Source: Diphasiastrum complanatum (lineage: Eukaryota > Streptophyta > Lycopodiopsida > Lycopodiales > Lycopodiaceae). Taken from it: a DNA stretch of 64,000 bases. The position numbers and the translations under genes were made by a program. The stretch covers positions 44,127,967-44,191,966 of the forward strand of contig CM055096.1 in NCBI GenBank assembly GCA_029204225.1, read 5' to 3'. Positions 1-11,361 of this stretch are shown here, in pieces. Numbering within the stretch: the stretch's first letter is position 1; every line of letters starts with the position of its first letter. The notes beneath the pieces were generated by a model. That model worked only from the letters and a program-made list of their open reading frames with translations, was not told where the DNA came from and ran no database searches.

Positions 1-784
1 GAAAATGTTAGATTCTTTATAAGGCCAGCTAATACCCATTTTAAAGTTCTTTGGAAGGAGAAAATTTCACATCATTATTTAAAAAAATAAAAAATAAAAA
101 ATTTATGTCATCAATTTTTTTAATGATGACGTGGCCTTTTTCATTTGTCTCTCTCGCTAGTTACATAGTTACGTCGACCCATTCGATGTCTTTTGCCATA
201 TATCACGTCTCTCTCCCGCCGCGCACTATTTTGTCTCCCTCCGGATCGATCGATCGATCGCGCTGGTTGTTTTGTTTTCTTTGGTTATATTTCGCGTTCC
301 TTTGTTGCATGCGAGCTGAAGACTTCGTTTGTTTTTTTCGTAGATTGTCGATTCCTCTCGCTCTCATCCTTCCTCTCGCTCTCCTCCTTCAGCGATGGCA
401 ACAAATCTGCACGATCTCCCTTCCGCGCGAGCATTTGCTTCTGCGTAATCTCTGATGTTCCAACAAGGAGGAATTTGCCATTGTTTTTATGTATCTTCCC
501 TCAGTTTCAACTCCCGTTTTCGATATTTTCAGATATGCTTTGAGAACCTGGGGTTTGGTTGTGGATTCGGGTTACTCGCCTCTGTTATCTTTGTCTTCCT
601 CTGGATTGATCGATCACATTGGTTCTTTCTCCTTCAGCTCGTCCCTCGAAGCAGAGGTTTCGACTTCATCCTTTCGGATGATAATGAACGAGAGCTTTCA
701 TTCTTTAAGGATTTGTTGCTCTTCTATTGCTTTGATCTAGATTCTGTGAACGTAGGTTGATCGGGTAAAGTTAGATCGTAGGCT
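1..784 (+). other. Upstream region of the eIF4A-III-like fragment
   Basis: No convincing protein is encoded here; the reading frames overlap and match nothing I know. The stretch is pyrimidine-rich (CTCTC runs near 150-215 and 355-395), contains a short GATC run at 243-260, and is richer in CpG than the flanking DNA. That composition is what a plant promoter plus 5' untranslated region looks like, and it leads directly into the ATG at 785. No TATA box was identified with confidence. It may therefore be the original promoter and leader of the gene fragment that follows (inference). Confidence 0.3.
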
Positions 785-1186
785 ATGGCGAACACAAGAG
801 CGCCAACAAGAGGAGGAACAAATAATAGTAATGTTGTTGGGGAGGGTGAGGATCTAGGTATCATTTTCGAAACTATCCCTGGATTGGAGGTTGTGAATAG
901 CTTCTATAAAATGGAGATTCATGAAGATCTTTTGCGAGGGATTTATATTGATGGTGTTGACAAGTCGTTGGCCATTCAGCAATGTGTCGTGCTTCCCATT
1001 ATTTGCTCAGGGGTGTTATTGTGCAAGCGCAATCAGGAACTACAAAAAATACTTGGTTATATATGCCTCATAAATTATCTTTACTGGTTGGCAGGGGTCC
1101 TCTTTTAGTGAGAAATGTGGGGTTAGGATTTACTCACTGCATTTCGATCAATTCTGATGTGTTGCAGAGAGACAATAGGGGAAGAT
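785..1186 (+). pseudogene. eIF4A-III-like DEAD-box RNA helicase, N-terminal fragment
   Basis: The first 60 or so codons match the start of eIF4A-III, the RNA helicase core of the exon junction complex. They include an FET motif, an SF..M.I.EDLLRGIY stretch and the Q-motif region (AIQQ followed by VLPI). Near 1000 the reading frame slips. The Walker A region continues in another frame as VQAQSGTTKNT, where the family has AQSGTGKT, so the ATP-binding loop is also damaged. Nothing of the DEAD, SAT or C-terminal helicase motifs follows within the next kilobases. The upstream CpG-richer DNA could be its native leader, so this may be a truncated gene duplicate rather than a processed copy. The start at 785 is chosen because the homology begins within about 40 codons of that ATG. 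Family assignment is from remembered motifs and has not been searched. Confidence 0.6.
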
Positions 1187-4039
1187 AACGCAGCACAACG
1201 GAGTGTAGATCAATTTTAATCACCTAGTAAAGCTCATTCTCTCTTCGTTTTCTCTCAAAGCAGCAGGAAGTAGGTCTTTCACTGCACTTTAACAGATCTC
1301 CCTTTCCTTTGGCTACAATGGGTTCTATTTGGTAGTTGGATTGTTTCTTTCACAAAATACTAGAGCTTTGATCCTAGGCGATAAATCTTTAATCATTTCA
1401 GCAACAGAGCGAGGGTGAGTGGTGGAATGCTTATACTTCTGCCGCTGTAGACTGGTGAAGTTGAGTAGAAGAGAAATGCAATGTATCACTAATAACTTCA
1501 GCAATTGTGACCAAATCCGCAAAACAGACATGCATGTCGTAATTAAGAAACTTGAGGCAAAATTTATATCTTGAGATTTTTGATTTTGCATACAAAATGT
1601 TCTTAATTGCGGGTCACAGACAATTGACCGTATTTCAGAGAGAGATACAAAGAGACGGAGAGAGATTGCATATGCTTTGGTTTCTATTTTTTTTCTAATT
1701 ATCTCAATGCTTTGCCATTAGTGATGAAGTCTTGGCATGAATTATAAGCAAGATGGTTATGTCATTCCAAAAATCACATTGTTTTTATATTTCTATGATG
1801 AAATATAAAAATAATTTTCAGCTTCACTTTATTGTACAATTTTTAGATTATCACAAAAAAAAAAAATTGTCTTCAATCTGTACTACTCATGGCAAAAATA
1901 TTGCAAATAATTTAGAATCATCCTATATAGATTCATTTGCTTTATGTGGTTCAAATGGTTATAACATATTAAAAATCAACCCAATCAATTCCAAAATAAT
2001 TGGTACATTGAAAAGACATCATTAGATATGAATATAATAATAAAGTTGAATATCAACTATAAACCGTTAAATTATGTTTTCATTTATGATTAAATAATTT
2101 TCAAGTTAAAGTATTAGAGTCACCAATATATGAAACATTGTAATGATGTCAAGGTATACCTTGCCAGTTATATCATTCTCAAATTGTTTTGATGAAGTTC
2201 CAAGACAAAAATACATGTTCATGCATTCTAGAACATTGAACCTGAATTTAGATGTATTTCAATGTGTATGATGTTGGCCTTCGTTTCTAGTTATATATTG
2301 ATGTTAAAGTTTAAGACTGGACTCCCACTCCTTCCTACATGCAGCCAGGCTCCTCCTGGCAGTCCCAATTGTTGCTGCCCTTCAAACAGAGGTAAAACAT
2401 TTGGCACGGCCTTACTTGAGACGCAGTTTGAAAAGTTAACCTTCTCATGAAAAGGCAAATTCTAAAAGTTAAATTTCATGTGGGATCAAAATTAAGTTTT
2501 TCTCTTTAAAAAAACATAGGATTGTTAGAAATTTTTTTTCCTTTTTTCTAAGGCTTACAACTTTAGCATATAGTTGTCATATGAGAGACTATAGTAAAAC
2601 TAACAACTTTTTTTTAATATGAATTAGCAAGAAGGATGGCTATATGTGGCCATTATGCTAGAGTTAACCGTGTACCTCTATAATCTTGAACTCTATCTAT
2701 GTTAATTTCTTTACTCTCAAAATTGCACAAGGAAATTGCTCAACAACTACTAGGTAAAACAATATATACTCCTTAACGAGTTTGGATAAGAATGACTTCA
2801 AGCTTTGCAAGGAGTTCAAGTATATCATTTTACGTCGAGGTCTTTTACTAAGTGCAATTGTGAGCAAAAGAAGTGGACTTGTTCTTAATCATTTCATTCC
2901 TTCTTCTAAATGTCCATCCTCCATCAATGAGGCTTAAACATTACAAACATTGAGTTTGCATCTTCTTGTAAGTGTTCAAGGCTTCAACTTGGCTCACATT
3001 AGTAGCTTGAAGATTTTAGCTCAGGTTCTCAAATTATCTCCATCATAATATTTTGCCATCTCATGTAATGCCCAACCCTTTAAAATCATTGAGCAGATGT
3101 CCACTCTAATGAGCCACAATCTAACAATTATCTCATGAGTCGTTGCAATGAGTTTTTTGAATGCTTGCTCCTAGAATAGTGAAAATTGTCTTCTGAAAAT
3201 TCTCCTTATTATAGAGGCCAATTATGAACCACTCTAGACTATTTATTTTGTTAATAATCCTCAATCACATTACCTTAGAAATGCAAAGCATGAGGATGAT
3301 AAAAACAATCTATCACAACCAAGTTCGTCGGAAATCTACCAAGTCCCATGTGTCTAAAGTCACAGTTATGACATCTAGTTTTCAATTTTCTAAGTCTCCA
3401 AGTTTGAAATGTAAGTGTCTAGATCGTGCCAGATTTAGATGGAACTATAATACAATCATATGCACTTGTAACAAATTATTATTAACATCTTCAAATTAAT
3501 ATATATTGATAACAATGTTAATTAAAATAAAATCATCAATCACGTAACCACTAAAATAAGAAGAAAAAAATTACTTATTTTTATTAAAAATTGAATTTAT
3601 TCTTTAAGATTTTAACACATTCTTAAATAAAAATACTTGTATTAAAGCAAAAATTTTAATCGATGTTTTCTAACTTTTTACATTTTCAAAAAAAAATAAA
3701 AGATTATAGGAATTTATAGTGATATTTGAAATCTAAGTAAATATTCAAATAGCTATATAAAATAAAACAAACAATTATTGCAAAATAAATTATCTTAAAA
3801 CAGCCAATATTAGATTATTTACAAAAGAAATTGAATATTAAAAAAAACTGTTAATAATGTAAAAAAATTGAAATATTAAAAATCAATTTAAATAACGTTG
3901 ATTATTCTTTTAATAAAATGAAATAAATGAGACTACTAGAAATGAAACTACTAATTTATTTTCCATTATTAATCATCAAAAAATAAGATTGCAAAAGACT
4001 ATTTAGAAAATGTTTTCAGTATAAATAAATAATAAAAAT
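1187..4039. other. AT-rich intergenic DNA without recognisable genes
   Basis: I see no supported coding sequence, RNA gene or complete transposon in this stretch. Short open frames occur but have no motif and no sensible composition. AT content rises sharply from about 3480 onward, with long A and T runs. Confidence 0.5.
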
Positions 4040-4588
4040 TCAATTAATCTTAAAAATTTCATGACACAAATTTCCAAAAAATATGTTCATGAACATAGTT
4101 TTTATAATAACAAAATAAAGATACACAACCAAAAAATAATCCATATCATTAATATTCTTTTCGTTTTCTGGAGAAGCATCGGTAGAAACATTGGCTACCT
4201 CCTCTACTATCTCCTCAACAGTAATAACATTATAATTTTTAACTAGGACATTAGCAAATTCTCTCGTTTCACCAACTTTTCCTCTAGCGGGAGGTTGTGG
4301 TTCCTTCAACAAAGAAATTATCGAGTCATTATCTATACTCTTTCTTACCTCCATCAACTCATCCGAAAAAATTGATAGAGATTTCATTCTCATTTGTATA
4401 AGTTTCACTAAATTTGAATCTAGCTCTACAACAATAACATGTCTACCTTTATGAATAACACATGCATTGATAGTTCCACTACCACTAAATAGATCTAAAA
4501 TCCAATCTGCTGAGTGCGAAAAAATATAAATGAAATAATTTATTGATTGTTGGGACATTTGATAGGGACAATCCACAAAACCCATCAT
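4040..4588 (-). pseudogene. DNA N4/N6-methyltransferase-like fragment (AdoMet-binding half)
   Basis: This 182-codon frame carries the AdoMet-binding segment of a DNA methylase of the N4-cytosine/N6-adenine type: DWILDLFSGSGT at residues 28-39 (motif I, FxGxG), followed by GRHVIVVELD, the usual acidic residue that contacts the cofactor. In the class where the catalytic DPPY/SPPY motif precedes motif I, this would be the C-terminal half. I find no PPY motif in the DNA immediately upstream, so the catalytic half is missing or lies across an intron. The frame stays open a few codons upstream of the ATG. The C-terminal third is low-complexity and acidic and resembles no known domain. It sits in AT-rich DNA just before gypsy element A. 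It could derive from a plant DNA N4-methyltransferase gene or from a transposon that carries one. Confidence 0.6.
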
Positions 4589-4857
4589 CGGATTTTTGGA
4601 CTTGTGACTGTTGGAAATTGAAACAAATTTTTAAAGCTAGTTAATTCGATGATATTATAATGCAGTATTAGGCACTTGTCGTCTAGAGAATAATAACCAA
4701 TGGTTATGTATTCTATTTCATTGCAAAGTCATGCGTCACCCAAGTTTCTAATATTGGGCTTATACCTATAAAAAACAAAAATGATTAAGTAATCAAAAAG
4801 TATTAAGAGAATATAGATTTTTAACTAATAATAGAATAAATAAAAGATTTGTGAAGA
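4589..4857. other. Spacer before element A
   Basis: No gene seen. The 5' LTR and leader expected before the gag of element A are absent, so the left part of that element is lost. The last 25 bases are AT-rich and only weakly resemble the sequence before gag in elements B and E. Confidence 0.35.
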
Positions 4858-6307
4858 TGACTGCCCCTGGAGCTGCTCCTGGAGGTGCTCCACAGAAAGT
4901 CAATCCAATTATTGTTAGAAGAGCACCCCGATTGGATCTACCCAAATATAATGGATTAACATATCCAGTTAGATTTCTTCAGATCTATGCTGAATCATGT
5001 GAAGTCTATAGTGAGATTTATCCTTAAGATAAACTTAAGCTATTTTCTATGGCCTAAACAAACGCAGCACAAGATTCGTACTATAATCAAGATGAAACTG
5101 AGCGTACAGATTGGGAGGTTGTTAAGCGAGCCCTGATCACACAATTCAAACCTCGGAAGTTTATGGAAGACCCTTTCCTACTTTTAAGTAAATTTAAAAT
5201 GGGAAAGCAGGAAATGGTTCGAGATTACATTGAACGGGTGAAATGTCTTAGATCTGAATGCGAACCTAAGCTGATTAACGAAAATGCCATGATTATGTGG
5301 TTTTTGTCAGGTCTACCTAAATGGATCAGACGTGAGTTGAAATGCCATAATGAGTATGCACTCTTGCAAAATGCTATGGACGATGCAATTCGGGAGGAGG
5401 ATGAAGATTCAGATGACGGGCCAAATATCAGTATATTGCCTTATACAGTAGGGTAGACTACTACGACATCCACCACTATTGCATCAATAAATGCCAATGC
5501 TACTGCAGAAATAATGCTCAATGAGTTCGAGAAACTTGGGAAGAACCAGTAGAAATAGATGAAAAAGTTGCAGTTGCAATTTGATGAGAAGATCAAAGCA
5601 TTGGAAAATTTCCACGGGGAAGCAAACAAGGAACCTGAAAAGCTTGCAAGGACTTTTTCTACTAGGGAAAATGTTTGGTGTTCTATTTGTACAGGAAATC
5701 ACACAGTGAACGAGTATCCTCAATTGAAAAAATGAATGAAAATCAATGTTTGCCATCTGTGTAATTCACCTGATCATGAGACTGCTTTTTGCAACTTCAA
5801 CCCTCGGATAATTCAACAACGGTATGCCCAGATGGGATATCAAGAACCATAGTATGGAGGTAATCCAACAGTAAGACCGCGACAATCTCCCAATGGATAC
5901 CCGGAACGTTTAGCTTTACCTGCCCCACCAAAGCACTCCGCTCCTCCAGCCAATTTGATGGAACCGGAACCTTACGGAAACGCTGAGCAATGGAACTATG
6001 AAAATAATCAAGCAAGTGGATCTTCAGGTGGATCTTCAGAACAATATGCCATTTATGCTGCTGCTCAACAACAAGCCTCCAGAAATTGGACCAAAGCACC
6101 ACTCGGATGCTTTGTATGTGGAGAAAATCACAGAGTTGCAGAATGCCCAAATAAAGAAAAATTTGTACCATTCTGTCATGACTGTGGTTATGGGCATTGT
6201 TATAAAGACTGTCCAGCAAGACCGAAGCCACCACCAGCTACAACACCTATAAATTTGATAACAATCAAGCAAAGACCAGTAGCTCAGAATAAACAAACGC
6301 ACCCTTG
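4858..6307 (+). pseudogene. gag of element A with four zinc knuckles
   Basis: Gag forms the virus-like particle and binds element RNA. The start MTAPGAAPGGAPQ is aligned with the gag starts of B (MAAPGGAPQ) and E (MATPRAAPQ). The retrotransposon-gag core covers roughly 4980-5430 and is followed by a Thr/Ala-rich linker and a coiled-coil-like segment. Four knuckles follow: CSICTGNH.. near 5690, CHLCNSPDHETAFC near 5755, CFVCGENHRVAEC near 6112 and CHDCGYGHCYKDC near 6174. Three of the four have only three residues between the second Cys and the His. In-frame stops occur at about 5026, 5056, 5455, 5551 and 5734. The frame ends at 6307 and overlaps the protease frame by a few bases, which suggests an original frameshift or a fused Gag-Pol. 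Confidence 0.8.
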
Positions 6308-7231
6308 ATGGTGGTCACCAGAGCACTGAAGCAGAAAGAACTAGTAATGGATCCAGTACCTGCTGATTCTATACCATTGAATGATATACCAACAACATCG
6401 GGAGTCTATCCAAATCTTAATACAAAAAAACGAAGATATCAAGATATGAGACAGTGGATCAAACATCTACAAGAAGAAGAGGAGCTTGAAGCTGCTAAAG
6501 CAACAGCTGAAGTTCAGTCTTCACCATTGCAACCGCCAAGAAATTTACGTACGGATATGAATGATCAGTTACATCATCTTGAAGAACCCTTCAAGATGAC
6601 TGAACCAGAAGCACCGCATACAGAACTACTCATGAACATTTTGTCTAGCAAGATCAATATTTCATTAGGAGAGTTCCTGAAGTTGGTGCCAAAAGCAAAA
6701 GAAGTCTTAGCGCAAAAGGTAGCTCAAGAAGAACCAGAAGTCCATCAGGAGCCGCTTTTTTGTGCTGGATTTGAAAAATCTAACGAAGTACTTCATGTTG
6801 GAGCCGCTTGGGAAAGTGAACAAAAAAATATCACTCTACCGATAAAGCATAGACAATTTCCTAAAGAAGCAGCCGTGATAGATGGAGGTTCAGGAGTTAA
6901 CCTGATTTCTACAAAGCTATGTGCAAAATGGGGCCTTACAAAGATCAAGTCTGCTACTTTTGCTATTAAGCTAGCTGATCAAACGATAGTTCGTCCACGA
7001 GGAATGGTGGAAGATATATCTGTCAGAATTGCGGGAGTACAATTCGTCATTACTTTCGTAGTGATGGACTTACCAGAAGCTCCAAATGTCTACCGAATTC
7101 TATTAGGACATCCATGGTTACGAGTTGCGCAAGTAATTCATAACTGCGGTACCGGAAAAATCACTTTTGAAAATCGTGAACGTGCAGTTAAAATTGATCC
7201 TACAACTTGGACTATCAAACCAGTGGTTTAA
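6305..7231 (+). pseudogene. Aspartic protease region of element A
   Basis: This 308-codon frame is open throughout. It starts with the VVTRA linker seen at the same place in other copies. The retropepsin core lies at about residues 190-290: VIDGGSGVNLIST, where the active-site Asp is followed by GGS instead of the usual S/TG, and the later RILLGHPWLR flap and C-terminal motif. The enzyme would cut Gag-Pol into working parts inside the particle. Elements B and D have the related DGSSG and DGGSC forms, so the altered active-site loop may belong to the family. The protein is separate only because a stop at 7229-7231 cuts the polyprotein; sequence homologous to B continues downstream to the RT. 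Confidence 0.75.
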
Positions 7232-9064
7232 AAAGAGGATGACAATTCGTCAACAACAAATCATACTTGTGATCGACCAGAGAAAAATTTGGGAGTTCAT
7301 TACGATTCTCAAACTGATACTGTCAATTGGAATGAAGCTCTTGCAACAATTGATTGTACAGTAGGATATATGTGTCAACAAGATAATCAATCAGATTTGA
7401 GCGAGATTTTCTTATTAGATTGAACTTTGGATACACCAATCACATTTTCACTGAATGTGCTGAATGTAGCCTGGATATCAATGAAACCTATACCAGTTTC
7501 GATTGAGGATGAACTCATTCATGTGAGTCATGCCTTGACTTATGATGGCAATGCAGAAGTTACGGATGAGCAGATTCTAAATCATATGGATCCGACCAGA
7601 TTTGGAGTGCGTAATGTTCTTGATGAAGTCACATAAAACCGCCCAAAACAGTTATATTAAAGGAACACTGGATCACAGGATCGATGACGAAGAAACAAGC
7701 TTAAGCAATATTATAATACGGTCCTGAAATGGGAAAACCCCCCTCGAAAGATTGATTCAGAGACAGTGCCACCCTTATTGGATAAAGGCACAGGAAAAGT
7801 CGAGGATGATTCTTCAAGTAAGATTTCTAGTAAAACATTATCGTCTAGGAAGTCTTCACCTGTGAAGAAAGATTTATCATCTCGAAAGTCATCACCTCCA
7901 CGATCAATTCCTGCTAAGAAGGCTAAGCGAAGATCCAAGACAAGTTCTTTCGAAAAAGAACAAACAGATGTAGTCCAGCATGATATGCCTGAACATTTTA
8001 AACGTTATACACTGGATGATGTGGTTATCATGTTACCTAAAGCACATCGTGAACCTAAAGAATATATGTCGGAATCTAAAGAGGTTTACAATGGCCCAGC
8101 TAGGACACAGCCAATGGATCTTGCCGAACCAGGAGAACCAGGAAAGATTGTACAAGTTGGATCACAACTTACTCCTGAACAGTATCAAACACTCCGCTTG
8201 TTACTTATTAAGTATCAAGATTGCTTTGCATGGACTTATCAAGATTTGAATGGTATTCCGAGATCAGTGATTGAACATACCATACCTTTAGTATCTGATG
8301 CAGTTCCAAAGGTTACAAAGTTCTATCGCTGTAATCCTAATGTGGTGGACCTGATAAAGAAAGAACTTCAGAGATTGCTTGACGCCGATTTTATTTATGA
8401 GATTGAGCATACTGAATGGATTTCACCGATTGTCATTGTTCCTAAGAAAAATGAAAAATTGCGGATCTGTGTGAATCTCAAAGTGTTGAACAAAGTGACG
8501 CGAAAGAATTACTTTTCGTTACCTTTTACTGAAAGCATTTTGGATCGCCTTGCTGGAGCGGAAGCTTATAGTTTCCTGGATGGATTTAGTGGTTACAACC
8601 AGGTTAAGATTGCACCTGCCGATCGCCATAAAACTGCTTTTGCAACAGAATGGGACACTTATGCTTACAAAGTAATGTCGTTTGGACTCTGTAATGCACC
8701 AAGTTCATTCCAAAGAGTAATGCAATTTGCTTTTAAAGATTATCTGCAGAAATTTTTTGAGATTTACTTGGACGACTTGGGGGTTGGTAGTACATATACA
8801 GATCACCTGGATCGATTGGAGAAAGTATTTGAAAGGTGTCGCAAATATCAGATTTTTCTAAATCCGAAAAAATGTCAGATATGGGTTTCCCACAGAGTTG
8901 TGCTTGGACATGTGATATCAAGACATGGTATTGCCACGGATTCTTCTAAGATCAAAGTTATTGTGGAATTGCCACCACCAGCAACAATTTGTGGACTTTA
9001 TCTGTTTATGGGTCATGCGAACTACTATCGAATCTTTATTATTTTTCTTGCGGATTTAGCATGA
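7232..9064 (+). pseudogene. Reverse transcriptase of element A
   Basis: The linker from 7232 to about 7765 is broken by stops but aligns with element B. From 7766 a 432-codon frame is open. It has a Lys/Ser-rich linker repeated in SSRKSSP units, then the RT palm and fingers. Visible motifs are FLDGFSGYNQVKIAP (motif A), FGLCNAPSSFQRVM (motif B) and IYLDDLGV (motif C, catalytic YLDD), followed by LGHVISRHGI in the thumb. The enzyme copies element RNA into DNA. The frame stops at 9062-9064, at the point where the RT connects to RNase H; B has the same region intact for longer. Confidence 0.85.
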
Positions 9065-9560
9065 CCTATATACAAACTGACTATTCCTATTTGGACAGTA
9101 GAAGTGTTAGAAGCCTTTGAAAAATTAAAAAAAGCATTAACTTCAGCACCAATACCGCGTTCTCCAGATTGGACGATAGAGTTTCATGTTCATACAGATG
9201 CCTCAAAATACGCCATTGGATTAGTTTTGACGCAGCCAGGTGAATATAAGAAAGATTATCCTATACGATTCATAAGCAGACAACTTAAAATCCAGAAAAA
9301 AATTATTCAACAACAGAGCGTGAGGCATTAGTCATGATTTTTTCTGTTCGAAAATTTCGTCACTACCTCATGGAAACGCACTTTGTATTTTATACGGATC
9401 ATCAACCGTTACTTTACTTGGTAAACAAGACATGCAATATTGGACGTATTGCAAGATGGTTTTTTTTATTGACTGAATTTGACTTTCGAATTGTGGTTCA
9501 AAAGGGCAAGCAACATTATCAAGCCGATCACGTTTCGCGAATTGAATCTGCACCAGTTAA
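9065..9560 (+). pseudogene. RNase H domain of element A
   Basis: Two frames separated by a frameshift near 9331 encode a gypsy-type RNase H. HVHTDASKYAIGLVL carries the first catalytic Asp. The segment around 9312-9345 reads as a TEREALVMIF-like helix across the shift. FYTDHQPLLYLV carries a later catalytic Asp. The C-terminal part ends with ADHVSRIE, which is typical of this position in gypsy pol. It removes RNA from the RNA-DNA hybrid. Confidence 0.8.
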
Positions 9561-10316
9561 TACTGAAGTGGATGATGAACTGCTAGATGTTGCATTGTTC
9601 TATGTTGAAGCAATACCTGAGTGGGTAGCAAATATTGTTGAGTACATGATGCTAGGACAACCAAATTACTCCTTGACAAAAGTACAGAAGAGACAATTGA
9701 CTCATAATCCTCAACCTTATCAATTAATTGCAAGACAATTGTATCGTCGTGGATCAGATAATATTTTACAAAGGTGTGTTTTACCGTATGAAGTACCAGA
9801 TTTAATCATGTTTTCACATGATGGCATGAGTGGAGGACATTTCTCTACAGATATTATTGTTCGCAAACTTTTACAAGCAGGTTGTTGGTGGCCGACGCTT
9901 CAACAGGACACAAAAAATTTTATTCAGACATGTGATGTTTGCCAGCGAGCACGACGACCTACTCGACAGAACTATGAACTCTTGCATCTGGTTTTATCGC
10001 AAGTACCGTTTGAAAAATGGGGACTGGATTATGTTGGACCTATTCACCCTGCCGCGCAAGGATCTCAGGCCCGATACATTATCGTCGCAACTGATTATAT
10101 GACCAAGTGGGTTGAAGCCAAAGCTGTCAAAGTTGCTGATGCAAAATCTACGGCCAAGTTTCTCTATGAAAATATTATAATCAGATCTGGATGTCCAATC
10201 GAGATTGTCAATGACCGGGTTACACACTTTGTTAATCAAACAATAAAGTATTTATTGGAAGATTTTTTTTGTTATACACAGATTTAGTACTCACTATCCC
10301 AGAGGGAATGGCCAAG
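9561..10316 (+). pseudogene. Integrase of element A, truncated in the core
   Basis: The HHCC zinc-binding domain is visible as a SHDGMSGGH segment (His pair) and CDVCQRARRPTRQ (Cys pair). The DDE core follows with LDYVGPI (first Asp) and a second Asp in NDRVTHFVN, where element B has SDRGTHFVN. The catalytic Glu region and the C-terminal domain are missing, because the reading is cut at about 10316 by the LTR fragment that follows. Confidence 0.8.
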
Positions 10317-10531
10317 CTAAATTGGAGGGATACCCAACTTTATTCACTAACTTGACATTTAGGCCTTGCGACATTAAAAGTCCTGCAAAAAGGCCTAAAG
10401 TCTTGACTTTTAACTAATCAATCAAATAACTGTGTGATCATCAGGTGGGACTTACACACGCAGGGTGCCAAATCCCTCTCACTTATTAACTAGAGTTAGG
10501 GTTGCCTTGAGATCCGCAAACCCTCCAACAT
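10317..10531 (-). repeat. Reversed LTR fragment of the A/B/E family
   Basis: About 215 bases match the outer part of the LTR of element E (59880-60086) at high similarity, including the terminal CCAACA on the plus strand (TGTTGG on the element strand). It lies opposite in direction to A and B. Only the beginning of the LTR is present. Its sharp junction with the broken integrase of A marks a rearrangement breakpoint. Confidence 0.8.
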
Positions 10532-10547
10532 TAACAGATGAAGAAGA

Positions 10548-11341
10548 GTGGGGGACTTAAAAGTTCAGATGTTCAACGTTAAAGCTAAGAAAAAGAAAGC
10601 AAAATCAAATGCTAATGTTTGGTGTACAGCTTGTGGTAAAGAGGGACATTCTAAAATAAATTGTCCTGATTTACAAACTAGCTATGTGGAGGAAGAATTA
10701 TTCCTCGGTTCGGTTGATAATCATGAGGTGGTAGCCTATACCGCTACTCCTTCTAACCAAAAGAATTTTACATCTAAACCACGCAATAGCCAGTAGTATA
10801 CTATTTTGCATAGAGGAGGGACAAAAGATTCCACTCCTCCACCAAGAGTAAAGGGTTCATGCTATAATTGTGGAGCCCTGGGTCACTATTCGCCTGACTA
10901 TCCCGAACCTAGGAGGTCAATAGAATATGTGCCACTTTGCGCTAATTGCAAAGACGAAGGACATGTCACTACTGAATGTCCCTAGCCACAACAAACACAG
11001 TCTAAACCGCGGACATGGTAGTCCAAAGGATAGAAGTAGAGTCCGAATAGAATATGAGCCACGGCCATCTAAATCTAAATCTAGCACTGACATGGTATTC
11101 CAAAGGATAGTAGAGTCCGAGACCGTAGAAAATCAAGACCAAAATTGGCCTGAATTAGACTTAGATTTAAATAAAATCACAACTAGAAGTAGGAAGAATA
11201 TGCCGACTTTTAGAGATAAATAAAAACTAGGATAAAAATGCGAATATTGCGAAAACTACGAAAAAAGTGGCAACTAAAACGCAACCTGCAGAGCAAATTG
11301 CCGAAATTCCTAAAGACCCAGACTTTGATAGCTCATTGTCT
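10548..11341 (+). pseudogene. Orphan triple zinc-knuckle ORF before element B gag
   Basis: A Lys-rich start is followed by three CCHC knuckles: CTACGKEGHSKINC, CYNCGALGHYSPDY (last Cys replaced by Tyr) and CANCKDEGHVTTEC. Stops interrupt the frame at 10794 and 10984. A further open frame (10927-11223) contains ITTRSRKNMP, which resembles the TR-containing linker that follows the knuckles in gypsy polyproteins. The spacing here is the standard Cx2Cx4Hx4C, unlike the gag knuckles of A and B, so it seems to come from a different retroelement family. It ends about 20 bases before the gag ATG of B, and B and E become alike only from about 11334. Recombination between two elements is the simplest explanation. 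Confidence 0.65.
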
Positions 11342-11361
11342 GCTTGATTTAATCTATAAAA

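Larger units (their letters stand above)
4858..10316 (+). mobile_element. Ty3/gypsy retrotransposon A, lacking both LTRs
   Basis: The domain order is gag, protease, reverse transcriptase, RNase H, integrase, which is the Ty3/gypsy order. It is the same family as elements B (11362-16970) and E (minus, 56385-60086): the gag start and the linker after the last zinc knuckles are nearly the same in all three. The left end begins at the gag ATG without a leader. The right end breaks inside the integrase core at about 10316, exactly where a reversed LTR fragment starts. Several in-frame stops and frameshifts make it inactive. Confidence 0.9.

Noticed and set aside
243-260. GATC tandem run as a regulatory or restriction-related site
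   Set aside because: It is only about four units in a CpG-richer leader; simple repeats of this length arise by chance.
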